A DNA stretch of 64,000 nucleotides from Pycnopodia helianthoides (taxonomy: Eukaryota; Echinodermata; Asteroidea; Forcipulatida; Asteriidae): positions 9,752,583 to 9,816,582 of the forward strand of contig CM063258.1 of NCBI GenBank assembly GCA_032158295.1, given 5' to 3'. The position numbers and the translations under genes are program-made. Below, piece after piece: positions 60,913 to 64,000 of the stretch (positions within the stretch are counted from its first letter, which is position 1; every line of letters starts with the position of its first letter). The notes under the pieces are model-generated. The model searched no databases and was not told the origin of the DNA. It saw only the letters and a program-made list of their open reading frames with translations.

Positions 60913-63582
60913 AAAAGGGCTCCAAAGTTCAATTCGGTTTTGAGATCCACTCAATTTCCATTAGATGGAGTCCTATAGAAAAATGGAAACAAATTACAAG
61001 TCCCTAACGTTATTTGAATAGTGTAAAGTTCCACTGCGTTGGATCCCCTTGAAGTGCAATTTTTGATGATGCATGTATTAACAAACAAAAAAGCATTTAA
61101 TTTGAGCTTATGACTGGCGCAGAAATTCCTCTTTGGAATGTACAGGGGAGTACAGTCCCATTTGTTTTTTGCTGTTCGATGGTATGCTTCAAAATTGCCT
61201 CTGAAAGAGTAGGCCCTATTACTTGTAGATAAAATTATGCTTTACACCATGATTTTCACCATTTTAGCGTGAGGTAGAGACTTGTAACCTTTCCCTACTT
61301 TTATGAAGACTCATATCTACTAACCCCTCGCATTGGACGCCATCTTTGATGAAACGTGCTCGCGTGAAAGGCTATCATTGGCTGATAGTTGTGCGCTGCG
61401 CGTACACGCGTGCACGTTTCCATTGTTTTTCATCAAATAGGGTGGTCAATGACGTCTTGTGCAATTGATCTATTGGAAACAGAGTGCAACACAAGACTCA
61501 ATTTGGCCTTAGACGCCCTATTTTAAGGGATGTATTGCAAGGTTCTTAATATGAGGATGCCTGATGACAATTTTCCTCATTAGTGCAACCTTCACGTGTT
61601 CTATGATTATGAAATGCACAAAGGAACTTGTCGTTATTGTTCAGTAATCAGGTAATTAGTCAATATTGTGTACGCCTTGTTCTTGTAAGTGCATGTGTAC
61701 GTAAAATGACTTTAATATTTTTTGTACATACAGTCAACATGTAATATTCATCCTTATTTGAGATAAAACAAAGATTATTACAGAACCATAGAAATCGACA
61801 ACTGAGGCCGGAGGGCCCAATTTCTGTGCTCTAGCTGCTTTAAAATGCATGACAAATTTGTAAAGCAAAGAACTGTAGGGGCCTTAGGCCCCCCCAAAAA
61901 AAGGGTTCTGTTTCCGGTTCCCGACCGACCCTAGTTTTACGACGCGACCCTAAACTTTTTATTCGGCTTTAAAAAAAAAACGGGGGGAAACGGAAAAAAA
62001 ACGGGGGGAAAAAAACAAAAATTACCTGAAAAAAGATGTCTCACTTTTACCAATTTAACATGTTTTAGGCAACATTGAAATAAAAACCAGAAGATATCAA
62101 GAAAAATGTACAGATCTCCGTGAAGTGACATGACATTTGATGAAGTCATTATAACAGGGCTTCAAATTTTGGATGTAACACATCCTGGTATGAATACATG
62201 CAGGGGTTCACTTTTCGTTTGATTGCACCTTTTTTTTCTGTACATATCTATCGTGTAATACTGCACCAAGGTGACGTCACGTGACACATGATGACGTCAG
62301 TAAAACAGGACCTTTAATTTGGGATGTTACACATCCCGGCTTTAATATATTATGTATGCACAGTTTCAGCTTGGTCGTGCATTTATTCCTGTAAATACAA
62401 AAAGGGCACCTTTACGGTGACATCAAATTATGCTTGATAACGTCATGATGACAAAATTGTATTATGAAGGAGGTCTCATCAAGGTCCAGTAACATGGTGT
62501 AGATTTGAAGTCGATCTGATGTACAGAAGTTTGGATTTTGGCCCGGAAAAGGATTGTTTTAATAAGAAAAACAACGGCAAACTTTGACCTTCCAGTACGA
62601 CTGGAAGTAAAAGTCATGGCATTAAGATTTTGGCATTAAGTTTTTCAAATGTTGCCCTAGTCTTGATCTATTGGATGCTCAATTATAAACATCATATCTG
62701 TAAAATTCAATGAAATACAGCGAGTAGCAAATGGTTATTTTAAAACCTAAATGGCTTGTAATTAGATACCCGATGACGTCATTGTGATGACGTCATTGTT
62801 ATGCACGAGGTCAAATCAAGGTTTACATGATAGGCACATGAAGTTGATGAGATGTTAGGAAGTTTGCAATTAGGTGTGGAGAAAAAATTGGCGAGAAGAA
62901 AATAGAAAATAATAATAACAATAATAATGAATGTATATTCGGTTTGCGGTAACACCATGTGTATAATACATCTACTTTGCTGTGTAAATTTTGTTCTTTA
63001 GAATTCGGGAGACTTCTCAGTTCTGAAAAGAACTGTCCTGCTTATTAACTACTACCTGGACGGAAGAAAGGAAATCGGCCATAGAAAATAATGAATAGAA
63101 AAAAAACTGTAACGAAAACACCTGTTCCAATGTGCAGCACTGGAACAGCTAATATTTAAGAAGTAGGCTAAAACAAAACTTATACGAGAACAATAGCTGT
63201 TCCAGAGTGCTGTGCTGGAACAGCTAATTAAAGTTCTAGTAGGTCTACTTGTTGCATGTCTACTCGGTGCTTCTCTGCAACAAGGTCCTAACTTAATGTA
63301 GGATGGTCCAATAAAGTTGCATGCTGCGTTTTTAAGCACACAATTTGCTCCACACATTGTACATTTTTATGCTCACATTGTACAGATTTTGTATTAAGTT
63401 CAAGTCCCTTATGAAAAACTCGATTTTACTGGTGCCCTCAGGACTTGAATTTGTGAGGAAACTCAATAACACCACAGGGCTTTTTAGCTCAATATTTTTA
63501 CTGGATCAAAATTTTTACCAGACCAGGAATCAAAATGAGAAAAACATTCCTACACAGTTTAACATTTCCTACTGCTACGATT

Positions 63583-63902
63583 TTAACTCGTTGACTGCCG
63601 GTCATTATATTCAAAGTGCGTTCCCATTTGCCAAGTGTGGTGCGCAGCGCGCATAAGTGCGATGCGCATGTGCGCATACCAAATAGGTACTATACACACC
63701 AAAAAAAAATTAACATGCACATTCTAAGTTCGATGTCCTCACCATATATGCCAGGAGGCATATATGTGTTGCGTGCTCAGTGATGCCAGTGTATTTAAAT
63801 AACAATACAAGCCCTTTCATTCACTACGAGTATATTCGTAGCAGCAGAATCCGTCTAACCTGTTACTACGATTATACTCGTAGGTGGCAGTCAACGTGTT
63901 AA
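63583..63902. mobile_element. TTAA-flanked MITE, TTAACACGTTGACTGCC family, second copy
   Basis: TTAACTCGTTGACTGCC at the left and GGCAGTCAACGTGTTAA at the right bound a 320-bp copy in the opposite orientation to 28150-28438. Shared interior landmarks include CCATTTGCCAAGTG, GCGCATACCAAATAGGTACT and CAAGCCCTTTCATTC. Confidence 0.8.
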
Positions 63903-64000
63903 CAAGCATTAAAGACAATATTGATCTTAATTGTCTTTTGATGGTAAAAATGATAATTTATCAGATTAACATCTGAACATAGTATCAATTTTTTGGTTCA

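Larger units (their letters stand above)
56319..63582. other. Gene-poor, repeat-rich right flank
   Basis: Apart from the MITEs listed separately, this holds a short TTAGGG-like run (about 58087-58115), a poly-G run (59297-59308), an (ATT)n tract (59703-59732) and A/G-rich low complexity (61910-62015). From 62260 to 62800 at least four TGACGTCA sites occur in diverged repeats. A duplicated TGTTCCAN-CTGGAACA hairpin lies at 63118-63232. No coding exon was recognised. Confidence 0.45.

Overview
The window reads as nuclear DNA of a marine invertebrate deuterostome, most likely an echinoderm and possibly a sea star. Genes are split into short exons with consensus GT/AG junctions, base composition is AT-leaning, and short inverted-repeat transposons and tRNA-derived SINEs fill introns and spacers. 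The taxon is an inference from protein similarity and repeat style; nothing in the window proves it.

From left to right: the first four coding exons of ODR4 (minus, running off the left edge at 89-1857); a complete ZDHHC12 palmitoyltransferase (plus, 4722-6918); a broken crotonase/enoyl-CoA hydratase locus whose middle exons are missing (plus, 10277-11337); a single-exon C2H2 zinc-finger gene with an internal three-copy repeat (minus, 14233-16364); CDC26, an APC/C subunit (minus, 19931-20242); PRPF4, the U4/U6 snRNP 60K protein, in 14 coding exons (plus, 21974-32264); AFMID, kynurenine formamidase, in 11 exons (minus, 34264-41030); and RPS5, the ribosomal protein, in 5 coding exons plus a TOP-type leader exon (minus, 42179-45945). 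From about 46 kb to the right edge the window is gene-poor. It holds one unassigned exon-like segment (56191-56318), transposons, foldback repeats and minisatellites.

The genes are mostly unrelated housekeeping functions: receptor trafficking, protein palmitoylation, cell-cycle ubiquitination, splicing, tryptophan catabolism and translation. CDC26 and PRPF4 are divergent neighbours, as they are in human 9q32, so this looks like an old conserved bidirectional pair. PRPF4 and AFMID converge, with opposed AATAAA signals less than 70 bp apart.

Most notable points: (1) the zinc-finger protein carries three copies of a module of about 70 residues, each with a match or near-match to the SUMO synergy-control motif; (2) tandem repeats in PRPF4 have copied its own splice sites, giving three decoy 3' splice sites before exon 9 and a minisatellite built on the exon 11 donor; (3) there is a miRNA-like hairpin in PRPF4 intron 9; (4) several MITE families are flanked by TTAA, and two elements have perfect 8-bp hAT-type target duplications; (5) small frameshifts sit in simple-sequence runs in ODR4 and the zinc-finger gene, and may be assembly errors.
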